Source: Clostridiales bacterium (GTDB lineage Bacteria > Bacillota > Clostridia > Lachnospirales > WQUN01). Taken from it: DNA of 37,604 bases. The stretch covers positions 1 through 37,604 of the forward strand of contig JAITDJ010000161.1 in NCBI GenBank assembly GCA_031282635.1, given 5' to 3'. Below, piece after piece: positions 27,104-36,454 of the stretch. The translations under genes and the position numbers were made by a program. The notes under the pieces were generated by a model that worked only from the letters and a program-made list of their open reading frames with translations, did not search any database and was not told the DNA's origin. The stretch's first letter is position 1. The number at the start of each line of letters is the position of its first letter.

Positions 27104-30100
27104 ATGGATATTAATAGCTTTTCACCCGCGACCGCCGAGTGGTTTACGCGAACATTCGGGAAACCGACCGCGGTTCAAGAAGCCGCGTGGCCCGTAATCG
27201 CCTCTGGGCGCCATGTTTTAGTCAGCGCCCCTACCGGCGCCGGCAAAACGCTCGCGGCTTTTCTGGTTTTTATTGATAGAATGATAAAAGACGCGCAAAA
27301 CGGCGGCTTGAAGAATGAACTGTATGTGCTATATCTATCGCCGCTGAAATCGCTGGCGGCGGATATACGTGAGAACCTGAACCGGCCGCTCGACGGGCTG
27401 GCGGCCGCATCGGACACGCCTGCGGGCATCCGCGCCGCGGTTCGCACGGGCGATACCGGGCAGGCCGAACGGCGCGCCATGAACAAAAGGCCGCCGCACA
27501 TCCTGATTACGACGCCGGAATCGTTCTATATCATGCTGACCAGCCATTCCGGTAAAGCTATGCTTAAAACGGCGCGCGCGGTTATTGTGGACGAACTGCA
27601 CTCAGTTATTAATTCTAAACGAGGGGCGCATTTAACCCTATCCCTAGCCAGGCTGGACGTGATGTGCGCCGAGCCGCCGCAGCGGATAGGCCTGTCGGCC
27701 ACTATAACGCCTCTTAATACCGCCGCGGCCTGGTTGTCCCCCGACAGCGCCGTTATAATCGCCCCGAAAATGAAAAAAGAGAGCCGCATTGAAATAATCA
27801 GCCCGTTGAAAGATGAAAACGATCAGCCGGAAGGCTCGATTTGGCCGGATATCGGCCGGGCGGCTCTTGAACACTGTGAAGGCGCGCGCAGCGCGCTCGC
27901 TTTTACGGAAGGCAGAATTCAAGCCGAAAAGCTGGCTTACCATGTTAATCAGCTCGCGGGCGAAGGTTTCGCCGCGGTACATCATGGGAGCGTATCCAAA
28001 GAACGCAGGGCCGAAGCCGAGAACGCCCTGCGCGCCGGCAAATTACGCCTGCTGTGCGCCACATCTTCTATGGAATTGGGCATAGACGTCGGTGAAATAG
28101 ATTTGGTTCTGCAGGTAGGGTTCCCCAATACCATATCGGCTCTGCTTCAACGGTTGGGCCGATCCGGGCATAACCCCGGGCGTACAAGCGTTATGCGTAT
28201 ATTCCCGCGTACGGCCCTTGAGGGCATATACTGCGCCATGATGGCCGAATTGGCTTTACGCGGCCAAATGGAACGCTGCCGCCCGCCGCGTGAGTGCTGG
28301 GACGTGCTGGCCCAACATCTAGTTTCCATGGCGGTAACGGAAACATTTTCTGTTGACGAGGTACTAAAGATTACCGCCCGCGCGTATCCGTTTAAAGGCG
28401 TCGCGGCTGAAACGGTTTACAGCCTGTTGAAAATGCTATCCGGAGATTATGAACACGGCAAGGATATCCCGGCCCGACCGCGTTTGCTGTATGAAAGCGG
28501 TCGCGTGAAGGGAGATAACTACAGCCGGATGCTGGCGTTGAACGCCGGCGGATCTATACCGGATAGGGGGCTCTTTGCCGCTAAAACAGAAACCGGCGTC
28601 AGGCTGGGGGAATTGGACGAGGAGTTCGTGTTTGAGGCCCGCGTGGGCGATAGGTTTCTGCTGGGGGCGTTTGCCTGGAAAATACTCCATATTTCAAAAG
28701 ATACGGTTATAGTAGCGCCCGCTTCGGTAAATGGCGTATCTCCGCCCTTTTGGAAGGGGGATGGGTTTGGCCGTACGTTGGAAACCGGAACCGCTTTCGG
28801 GGCTCTGCTTCGCGGTTTCCAAACATCCTGGGAGAACGGGCTGCTGCCGGAAGCGCTTCGCAGCCTGCGTATGGACAAACTTTCAGCCAAGGGTGCAGCC
28901 GAATTGTTAGACAAACAGCTTAAACTTATGGGATGCCTGCCTTCCGACAAACTGATTATTTTGGAGTATTTTTCCGATGAAACGGGCGCTCGGCAGCTGA
29001 TGGTTCACTCTGTGTTCGGCAGGCCTGTAAACGAACCGATGGCTTTGCTTGTGCGGGAGATTGCGCGGAGCCTGGCTGGCGCCGATGTCTGCGCCTACAG
29101 TGACGACGACGGTTTCCTATTATTCGGGTTGGGGAACCGAAAGCTGCCGGACAGCACGCTTTCGAACATAAGCCCGCGTACGGCGGAAACACTGCTGCGC
29201 CGGATTCTGCCGGCGACGGCGCTGTTTAATATGGCGTTTCGCTACAACGCCGGAAGGGCGCTGATGATAGGAGCGCGCGGCAAAGGACGCCAGCCGCTTT
29301 GGGTGCAGCGGTTTAAGGGCGCGAAGTTACTGGAACTATCAGCGAGTTACGCCGATCACCCGCTTATTGCCGAGACCATCCGTGAATGTATGGAGGACTA
29401 TTGGAGCCTGGACGGATTAAACATGGTACTTTCCGGCATACGCGAAGGCCGTATAGGCGTTGTCGAGCGAGAAACGGAAATGCCGTCGCCCATGTCGCTT
29501 AACCTCCGGCGGGCGGTGGAAGCCAATCAGATGTATAATTACTCACCGACGCCGTCAAATGTGACTGATTCCGCGTATAAGGCCGCGAAGGCGCTGGGGC
29601 GGGAATTGATCAAGCCGGATGCAATAGAACTTTCGCACGTGTCCGGACGGGTGAGAAAGCCTGAAAACGAAAACCGGCTTCACGCGCTGCTGACGGCAGA
29701 AGGTGATTTTACGGCCGATGAACTGGGCGCGCCGGTTGAATGGCTGGAACGTTTGGCGAAAGCCGGCCGTATTTTATATATTGATCCGGGTTTGTGGATC
29801 GCCGCGGAACAGCGCGCGGAATATGAATCGGAAGATCTAACCGGCATTGCGAGAAGATGCCTGCGATACCGAGGCGGGCACACGATTTCAGCGCTGGCCG
29901 GCAGGTATTTTATTGATGAAACCCGCGCGGCGAATATTTTGGAGACGCTGACAGAGCGCCGGGAAGCCGTGCTGTGCGATGGCCTGTATTATCACGCCGA
30001 TATGTTTGAACGCGCGCGCCGGCGGACAATTACAAATCTGCGCGGTCAGGCGCGGACACAGCCTCCGGAGCGGTACGCCGCTTTAATGGCCGGCAGGCTT

Positions 30101-31180
30101 AACAGACAGGGCTCGCCAGCCGAGCAGCTGGCCGGCGCGATGGAAGACCTGCGCGGTCAGGATTTCCCGGCCGCTTTATGGGAAGGCGCATTGCTGCCGG
30201 CGCGGGTTAACGGATATAGACCCGGTCTGCTGGATGATCTTCTGGCCTCGGGGGAATTTTACTGGCATATCACAGACAGCCGAAATGTCGCCTTTGAACG
30301 GTATGACGAATCGGATTGGGATACGGAGGGCCGTCAGCCGGAAAACCTGACGGCGGACGAGACCGTTGTTTATGAAGCGTTATCAAAACGCGGCGCCAGC
30401 TTTTGGCAGAGCTTAAGCGGCGTGCTGAACGGGCGCTCCCCGTATGACGCGCTGATTGGGCTGGCTGAAAAGGGTTATGTCCACGCCGACAGTTTTGTAT
30501 CCGTACGTCAAATGCAGGCCCCGGAGCTCGGTGATGTAAAACAACGCGCCCGAATACGGGCCATCGTACAAACGTCAGGGCGTTGGGCTCTTGTTCCGCG
30601 GCCGCGCGCGCCGGAACCCGAGAAGGCAATGGAGCGCGCTTTCAAACGTTCCCTTGTCGTATGCCGTGAAACGGTGGCGGGCATGACATGGAGCGCGGCT
30701 TTGGAACCGCTGCGTGTTATGGAATATACGGGGCGGGCGCGCAGAGGATACTTTGTTGAGGGGATGTCCGGCGCCCAATTTATCAAAGCGGAGAATTTCG
30801 CGCAAATAACCGCGGCATTGGAACATCCGCCGGAAGAGATTGTGTGGCTGTGCGCCGCGGATCCGAATCAGGTTTGGGGTAAAGCTCTGGCTCACCTGCC
30901 GGAAAGAGCCTTCACTAATATCGCCGGTACTTTTATCGCGATGCGCACCGGTGTTCCGGTAATGGCGCTTGAGAGAAAAGGCCGGATTATGCGGAGTTTT
31001 AATCCGGAGTATATGTGCGCGGCTCTGGAGGCGTTCGTTAAAAATTATGAAAACCGCCGCGTATTACCGCTGCTTAACCGGGTGACTGTGAAGACGTATC
31101 CGCCGGATTCCGGCGAATTTCTGGAGAAAGCGGGATTTACCAAATCCATCAGTGATTATGTGTTATACAGAAAGTATTAA
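27104..31180 (+). CDS. Lhr-type superfamily 2 ATP-dependent helicase
   Basis: SAPTGAGKTLAAFL, DELHSVINSKRGAHLTLSLARL, LSATI, ATSSMELGIDVGEIDLVLQVG, QRLGRSGH, long C-terminal Lhr-like region. Confidence 0.93.
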   Translation: MDINSFSPATAEWFTRTFGKPTAVQEAAWPVIASGRHVLVSAPTGAGKTLAAFLVFIDRMIKDAQNGGLKNELYVLYLSPLKSLAADIRENLNRPLDGLAAASDTPAGIRAAVRTGDTGQAERRAMNKRPPHILITTPESFYIMLTSHSGKAMLKTARAVIVDELHSVINSKRGAHLTLSLARLDVMCAEPPQRIGLSATITPLNTAAAWLSPDSAVIIAPKMKKESRIEIISPLKDENDQPEGSIWPDIGRAALEHCEGARSALAFTEGRIQAEKLAYHVNQLAGEGFAAVHHGSVSKERRAEAENALRAGKLRLLCATSSMELGIDVGEIDLVLQVGFPNTISALLQRLGRSGHNPGRTSVMRIFPRTALEGIYCAMMAELALRGQMERCRPPRECWDVLAQHLVSMAVTETFSVDEVLKITARAYPFKGVAAETVYSLLKMLSGDYEHGKDIPARPRLLYESGRVKGDNYSRMLALNAGGSIPDRGLFAAKTETGVRLGELDEEFVFEARVGDRFLLGAFAWKILHISKDTVIVAPASVNGVSPPFWKGDGFGRTLETGTAFGALLRGFQTSWENGLLPEALRSLRMDKLSAKGAAELLDKQLKLMGCLPSDKLIILEYFSDETGARQLMVHSVFGRPVNEPMALLVREIARSLAGADVCAYSDDDGFLLFGLGNRKLPDSTLSNISPRTAETLLRRILPATALFNMAFRYNAGRALMIGARGKGRQPLWVQRFKGAKLLELSASYADHPLIAETIRECMEDYWSLDGLNMVLSGIREGRIGVVERETEMPSPMSLNLRRAVEANQMYNYSPTPSNVTDSAYKAAKALGRELIKPDAIELSHVSGRVRKPENENRLHALLTAEGDFTADELGAPVEWLERLAKAGRILYIDPGLWIAAEQRAEYESEDLTGIARRCLRYRGGHTISALAGRYFIDETRAANILETLTERREAVLCDGLYYHADMFERARRRTITNLRGQARTQPPERYAALMAGRLNRQGSPAEQLAGAMEDLRGQDFPAALWEGALLPARVNGYRPGLLDDLLASGEFYWHITDSRNVAFERYDESDWDTEGRQPENLTADETVVYEALSKRGASFWQSLSGVLNGRSPYDALIGLAEKGYVHADSFVSVRQMQAPELGDVKQRARIRAIVQTSGRWALVPRPRAPEPEKAMERAFKRSLVVCRETVAGMTWSAALEPLRVMEYTGRARRGYFVEGMSGAQFIKAENFAQITAALEHPPEEIVWLCAADPNQVWGKALAHLPERAFTNIAGTFIAMRTGVPVMALERKGRIMRSFNPEYMCAALEAFVKNYENRRVLPLLNRVTVKTYPPDSGEFLEKAGFTKSISDYVLYRKY

Positions 31181-31192
31181 TGAGGGGATTTT

Positions 31193-34192
31193 ATGTTTAT
31201 CGCTGATTTTCATATTCATTCGAGATATTCCCGCGCCACCAGCAAGGATTTAACGCCTGAAACTCTGGCTTTCTGGGGACAACGGAAAGGGCTGGGGCTG
31301 ATTGGTACGGGCGATTTTACCCACGCCGCGTGGCGCGCAGAAATATCAGAAAAACTGGCGCCCGCCGAAGAGGGGCTGTACAGGCTGAAAGACCCGTCTG
31401 ATAATGGAACGCGCTTTATTATAACGGGTGAAATCAGTTCCATTTATAAAAAGAACGGCAAGATGCGAAAAGTCCATAACCTGATTATACTGCCCGGGCT
31501 TGAAGCGGCGGACAAGCTGTCAAAAAAATTGGAAACCATCGGGAACCTGCATTCCGACGGACGTCCTATTCTGGGGCTGGATAGCCGCGATTTGCTTGAA
31601 ATCACCCTGGACGCCTGCCCAAACGCCATATTCATCCCCGCGCATATCTGGACTCCGCATTTTTCGCTGTTCGGGGCGTACTCGGGCTTTAACGCCATAG
31701 AGGAGTGCTTTGAAGATCTGACTGGCTGTATACACGCGCTGGAAACAGGTTTATCATCGGATATTCCCATGAACGGGCGGCTGTCAACGCTGGATAAGTA
31801 TGTGCTGGTATCAAATTCCGACGCTCATTCGCCGGCTAACCTGGCGCGCGAGGCCAATGTGCTTGATGCTGATATGTCATACACGGCTGTAAAAACGGCT
31901 CTGTCCGGCGGGGAAGGATTTTACGGCACCTTGGAATTCTTTCCCGAACAGGGAAAGTATCATTTTGACGGACATAGAAACTGCGGAGTACGCCAACATC
32001 CGTCTGTTACCGCGGAAACAGGCGGCGTATGCCCCGTATGCGGTAAACAGGTAACAATCGGCGTGCTGAACCGCGTGGAACAGTTATCGGATCGGGCTGA
32101 AATAATCAACCGCCGCTATGAATACCTGGCGCCGCTGACAGATGTAATCCGGGCGTCTACGGGTCGCAGCGCGGCCTCTAAGGGGGGCCAGGCTGTTTAT
32201 AACAATATGCTGGCGCATATCGGGCCGGAACTGGATATTTTACGCATTGCCCCTTTGGAAGATATAAGGCGTTTCGGCGGCGAATTAATGGCCGAGGGAA
32301 TACGGCGTTTAAGGGCGGGAGAGGTGACCTTGGACGCCGGATATGACGGGGAATACGGCAAGGTTCATATCCTCAGCGAATCAGAGATTAGCGTGCTGTC
32401 GGGCCAAATCAGCCTGTCGCTCTCAGGGGATCGCACTGCCGGGGCTAAGAAGAAATCTTTGGATCAAACGGCGGCAAAACCCAAATCCAAGAAAGAGAAG
32501 GCCGGTACGGGCAAAGAACCCGCGCAAGCGCCGGACGCGTTTAACCAAGAGCAATCGCGAGCGGTGCAAAGCGAGCGGCGGGCCGTCATGGTCATAGCCG
32601 GTCCGGGCACGGGCAAGACCAGGACGCTGGCCGGGCACGCAGATTACTTGATAAATCAGATGGGCGTGCCGCCGGAGAACGTGGCGGCCGTAACATTCAC
32701 GAATAGAGCGGCGCGTGAGTTAAGCGAACGGCTGAAGCAGCCCCAAATAATTATTGGCACGTTCCATTCAATAGCTTTGCGGGAAATACGGTTGTATAAA
32801 GATGTTATCTTGCTGGATGAGGCGGCCGCGGCAGCCGTATTATCGGAGGCGCTGGAAGAGTCGGGCGTTAAAGTAAGCGGCGCGGAGGCGGCGCGGGAGA
32901 TTTCTCTGATAAAAAACGGAGCTAAACAGCCGAAAAACGAGGCGATAAATACGCTGTTAAAGGCGTATAACGCTAAGCTGGACTCTTACAATGCCCTGGA
33001 TTTTGACGGCGTTCTGCTTGCCGCGCTTGATTTGCCTCCGATAAAAGCGGAATATTTGCTGGTAGACGAATTTCAGGATATAAACCCTGTTCAGTATGAA
33101 CTCATCCGTCATTGGTCGGTCAAACATTTGTTTGCTATCGGGGATCCGCAGCAGAGTATATATGGTTTCAGAGGCTCGGATCCCGCCGGCGCGGCTTGGT
33201 TCAAAAGGGATTTTCCGGATGCGGAAAACGTGTTCTTGCGGCTTAATTATCGTTCTGTTCCCGCTGTGGTGTCCTGCGCCAACTGGCTGTTAGCCCAGCA
33301 AAACGGGCTGGAGCCGATTCAAAAGGCGGGCCTTCGGGTAAAATTTTTACATTTTCAAGGTTCGTTCGCGGAATCGGTATTTATCGCCAAGGAAATAAAC
33401 CGGATGGTAGGCGGTTTGGATATGACGGACAGCTGGACGGATAATAATGTCCGAGCGTTCTCGGATATCGCCGTACTTTACCGGACGCACAGACAGGCGG
33501 AATTGATAGGAGACTGCCTGACTAAAGAAGGCATACCATTTATGGTTACAGGCCGCGGCAGGTTCCTTACGGCCCCAATGCCCGCGAAGGCGCTGGCATT
33601 TTTCCAATTTATGATAAACCCCGATAACGCTGTCGCTAAACTGACATGTTTGTCTGTAACGGACAAAACGCGGCTGCCAATGCTTATGGAAAAATACCGG
33701 CCGCTGCTGGACTCGACGCCGCCCGCTCAACTGCTGGAGGAATGGCTGAAGGATGTTTCTTTAGAGGCTGATCCTCAAATGGGCTATCTTATCGGCATGG
33801 CTCTTACGCATACACGCCTGAAAGACTTTTTAAACGCCGCGCTCCTGGGGAGCGAAGGCGATGTTTCACGCGTTAACGGAAAAAGCTATTCCGGCGGGGC
33901 GGTTACACTCTCCACTATTCATGCGGCCAAGGGGCTGGAGTATCCGGCGGTTTTTGTATGCGGCGCGGTAAACGGGCTCATTCCGCAGAAAAACAGCTCG
34001 GATATAACGGAGGAGAAGAGACTGCTGTACGTGGGAGTAACCCGCGCGCGAGAAGAACTGATTATAACGGCCGGAGGGGAAATTTCAGAATTTCTGAAGG
34101 GTATTGAAAAGGAGAAATTTGTGGATAATAGGATAAATGGACAAAAAGCGGATAGAACCGGGGATACTTACGTGCAGACAAGTTTGCTGTAA
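31193..34192 (+). CDS. EndoQ-like PHP endonuclease fused to UvrD/PcrA-type SF1 helicase
   Basis: N-terminus FIADFHIHSRYSRATSKDLTPETLAFWGQRKGLGLIGTGDFTHAAW ... CPVCGKQVTIGVLNRVEQLSDR is EndoQ-like; Lys-rich linker; then AGPGTGKT, VDEFQDI, GDPQQSIYGFRGS, LLYVGVTRAREELII. Confidence 0.92.
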   Translation: MFIADFHIHSRYSRATSKDLTPETLAFWGQRKGLGLIGTGDFTHAAWRAEISEKLAPAEEGLYRLKDPSDNGTRFIITGEISSIYKKNGKMRKVHNLIILPGLEAADKLSKKLETIGNLHSDGRPILGLDSRDLLEITLDACPNAIFIPAHIWTPHFSLFGAYSGFNAIEECFEDLTGCIHALETGLSSDIPMNGRLSTLDKYVLVSNSDAHSPANLAREANVLDADMSYTAVKTALSGGEGFYGTLEFFPEQGKYHFDGHRNCGVRQHPSVTAETGGVCPVCGKQVTIGVLNRVEQLSDRAEIINRRYEYLAPLTDVIRASTGRSAASKGGQAVYNNMLAHIGPELDILRIAPLEDIRRFGGELMAEGIRRLRAGEVTLDAGYDGEYGKVHILSESEISVLSGQISLSLSGDRTAGAKKKSLDQTAAKPKSKKEKAGTGKEPAQAPDAFNQEQSRAVQSERRAVMVIAGPGTGKTRTLAGHADYLINQMGVPPENVAAVTFTNRAARELSERLKQPQIIIGTFHSIALREIRLYKDVILLDEAAAAAVLSEALEESGVKVSGAEAAREISLIKNGAKQPKNEAINTLLKAYNAKLDSYNALDFDGVLLAALDLPPIKAEYLLVDEFQDINPVQYELIRHWSVKHLFAIGDPQQSIYGFRGSDPAGAAWFKRDFPDAENVFLRLNYRSVPAVVSCANWLLAQQNGLEPIQKAGLRVKFLHFQGSFAESVFIAKEINRMVGGLDMTDSWTDNNVRAFSDIAVLYRTHRQAELIGDCLTKEGIPFMVTGRGRFLTAPMPAKALAFFQFMINPDNAVAKLTCLSVTDKTRLPMLMEKYRPLLDSTPPAQLLEEWLKDVSLEADPQMGYLIGMALTHTRLKDFLNAALLGSEGDVSRVNGKSYSGGAVTLSTIHAAKGLEYPAVFVCGAVNGLIPQKNSSDITEEKRLLYVGVTRAREELIITAGGEISEFLKGIEKEKFVDNRINGQKADRTGDTYVQTSLL

Positions 34193-34264
34193 AATTTTGA
34201 ATTCTTTACACTGTGACGAATTACTGTATAATATGTATTAAATACATATTTATTAGGGGCTGCC

Positions 34265-36454
34265 ATGTTTAAACGACAGTATATTTGTATTAAGCAGCAT
34301 GATATTTCCGACTGTGCCGTGGCCTGCATAGCGTCCATATCCAAATATTATAAATTGAATCTGCCGTATTCGCAGATACGTGAGAAAGCCGGGACAGATA
34401 AAGAAGGCACCACTGTGTTCGGAACAGTGAAAGCCCTCACAGAGCTTGGCTTTACCGCGAAAGGCGTTAAGGGAGATCAAAAGGCTTTTTTTTCAAAATT
34501 TATGCTGCCATGCATCGCGCATGTCATTACAGACAATCTTTTACATTTCATGGTTATTTACAAGATCCAGCGCGATAAAATTATTGTCGCCGATCCCGCC
34601 AAAGGGATAGTAACATATACCCCTAAACGTTTTTTCAAGATCTGGACAGGCATCTTAATTGTGCTTGCCCCGAATCAATCCTTTCAGAAGGGTTCCGCCT
34701 CGCAGACGACAATCGGGAAGTTTTTTTCCCTGTTAGTGCCGCAGTGGAGGCTGCTTTCAGGCATATTTTTTGTATCTATGATCCTGACGGCCTTAGGTAT
34801 TCTATCCTCGTTTTATTTTAAACTGATGATGGACGAGATCCTGCCCAACCAATTGGAGAAGACGCTGCTGTATATTTCCATAGGGGTTATCGCGCTGCAC
34901 TTATTTAAAGAGGCGCTGAATTTTTTCCGTTCCTATCTGTTGGCTTTTTTAGGGCAGCGATTGGATATTAACCTGATTTTCGCTTATTACAGGCATGTTA
35001 TTAACTTACCGGTATCGTTTTTCGGCTCCAGGCGTATAGGGGAAATCGTTTCACGTTTCACGGACGCGGACAGGGTGCGCGAGGCTATATCGTCCGCCGC
35101 GCTCACCATAATGATTGACACGCTGATGGCTGTTGGCGGCGGGATAATGCTCTTTAACGAAAGCCGGTTTTTATTCGGAATAACCGTAGTAATAGTCATC
35201 TTGGACGCGATTGTTATCTTTCTGTTCAATAAGCCTTTGAAAAAAATTAATGAAACCACTATGGAGAATAATGCTCAGCTCTCTTCATATATGATAGAAT
35301 CGCTTAACGGAATGGAGTTAATCAAGTCCTACAACGCGGAAGATATGGCGGAATATAAAACGGAAAGCCTGTTTGTCAGACTGTTGAAAAGTGTATTTAA
35401 AAACAGGCTGATGAATAATATTCAAGGCAGCCTGGGATCATTGATCAGCGGTATCGGAGGGGTTATAATTCTATGGGCCGGCGCTGACAGCGTGCTGAAA
35501 GGGCAGCTCACCATTGGGGAAATGCTGACGTTTAACGCGTTATTATCATATTTTGTTAATCCCATACAAAATCTGATAAATTTGCAGCCTCAGATGCAAA
35601 CCGCAATCGTCGCGGCGGATCGCCTGGGCGAAATACTGGATCTGGCCGCTGAAGATAAGCAAGGCGGCGTCAATAAACTCAGGCCCAGTCTTAAAGGCGA
35701 TATTCAGGTTAAGAACATCACTTTCCGTTACGGTGGAAGGGCGCCTGTGCTGAATGACATCAGCCTGTTCATACCAAAATCATATAAAGTGGCGTTGGTA
35801 GGTGAAAGCGGTTCCGGCAAGACGTCGCTGGCGAAACTGTTTATGCGGTTTTATTCGATGGAAAAAGGCGAGATTATTATTAACGGCTGCAATATTAACG
35901 ATGTGGATATAAATCATTTAAGGCGGCGGATCGCGTATATTTCGCAGAATGTATTTTTATTCAGCGGTTCAATACTCGACAATATGCGCTATGTTTCGGA
36001 AGACGCCGGCATGGAGGAGATTATAGAGGCGTGCAAAATGGCGCAGGCGCACGATTTTATCAGCCAGCTGCCGCTGCGCTATGAAACGTTTCTTGAGGAA
36101 AACGGCGGCAACCTGTCTGGCGGGCAGCGCCAAAGGCTCTCCATCGCCCAGGCGATTTTAAAAAACCCCGATATTATAATAATGGATGAAGCCACCAGTA
36201 ATTTGGACTCCATTACCGAAAGGGCCATAGAGAAAATCATTTACGAGCATACGGGCGATGTCGCCGTGCTGATGATTGCGCATCGCCTTTCGACCATAAT
36301 GCGCTGCGACTATATCTATGTAATGGACAAGGGCTCGTTGGTGGAAGCCGGCAGGCATAACGATTTAATGGCCAGGCGCGGTTTTTACTTTAATCTTTGG
36401 AAAGATCAAATCCCTGTGGGGGCTGAGGCGATTTATGAACGGAACGCTCATTGA
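34265..36454 (+). CDS. Peptidase-containing ABC transporter (C39 peptidase, PCAT type)
   Basis: QHDISDCAVACIASISKYY catalytic Cys, LLHFMVIYKI His, ADP Asp; TMD; NBD GESGSGKT, LSGGQRQRLSIAQAI, IIMDEATSNLD. Confidence 0.93.
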   Translation: MFKRQYICIKQHDISDCAVACIASISKYYKLNLPYSQIREKAGTDKEGTTVFGTVKALTELGFTAKGVKGDQKAFFSKFMLPCIAHVITDNLLHFMVIYKIQRDKIIVADPAKGIVTYTPKRFFKIWTGILIVLAPNQSFQKGSASQTTIGKFFSLLVPQWRLLSGIFFVSMILTALGILSSFYFKLMMDEILPNQLEKTLLYISIGVIALHLFKEALNFFRSYLLAFLGQRLDINLIFAYYRHVINLPVSFFGSRRIGEIVSRFTDADRVREAISSAALTIMIDTLMAVGGGIMLFNESRFLFGITVVIVILDAIVIFLFNKPLKKINETTMENNAQLSSYMIESLNGMELIKSYNAEDMAEYKTESLFVRLLKSVFKNRLMNNIQGSLGSLISGIGGVIILWAGADSVLKGQLTIGEMLTFNALLSYFVNPIQNLINLQPQMQTAIVAADRLGEILDLAAEDKQGGVNKLRPSLKGDIQVKNITFRYGGRAPVLNDISLFIPKSYKVALVGESGSGKTSLAKLFMRFYSMEKGEIIINGCNINDVDINHLRRRIAYISQNVFLFSGSILDNMRYVSEDAGMEEIIEACKMAQAHDFISQLPLRYETFLEENGGNLSGGQRQRLSIAQAILKNPDIIIMDEATSNLDSITERAIEKIIYEHTGDVAVLMIAHRLSTIMRCDYIYVMDKGSLVEAGRHNDLMARRGFYFNLWKDQIPVGAEAIYERNAH

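Noticed and set aside
27175-30895. Numerous 60-140 aa antisense ORFs across the Lhr gene
   Set aside because: Typical shadow ORFs in GC-rich coding sequence; no motifs or RBS support.
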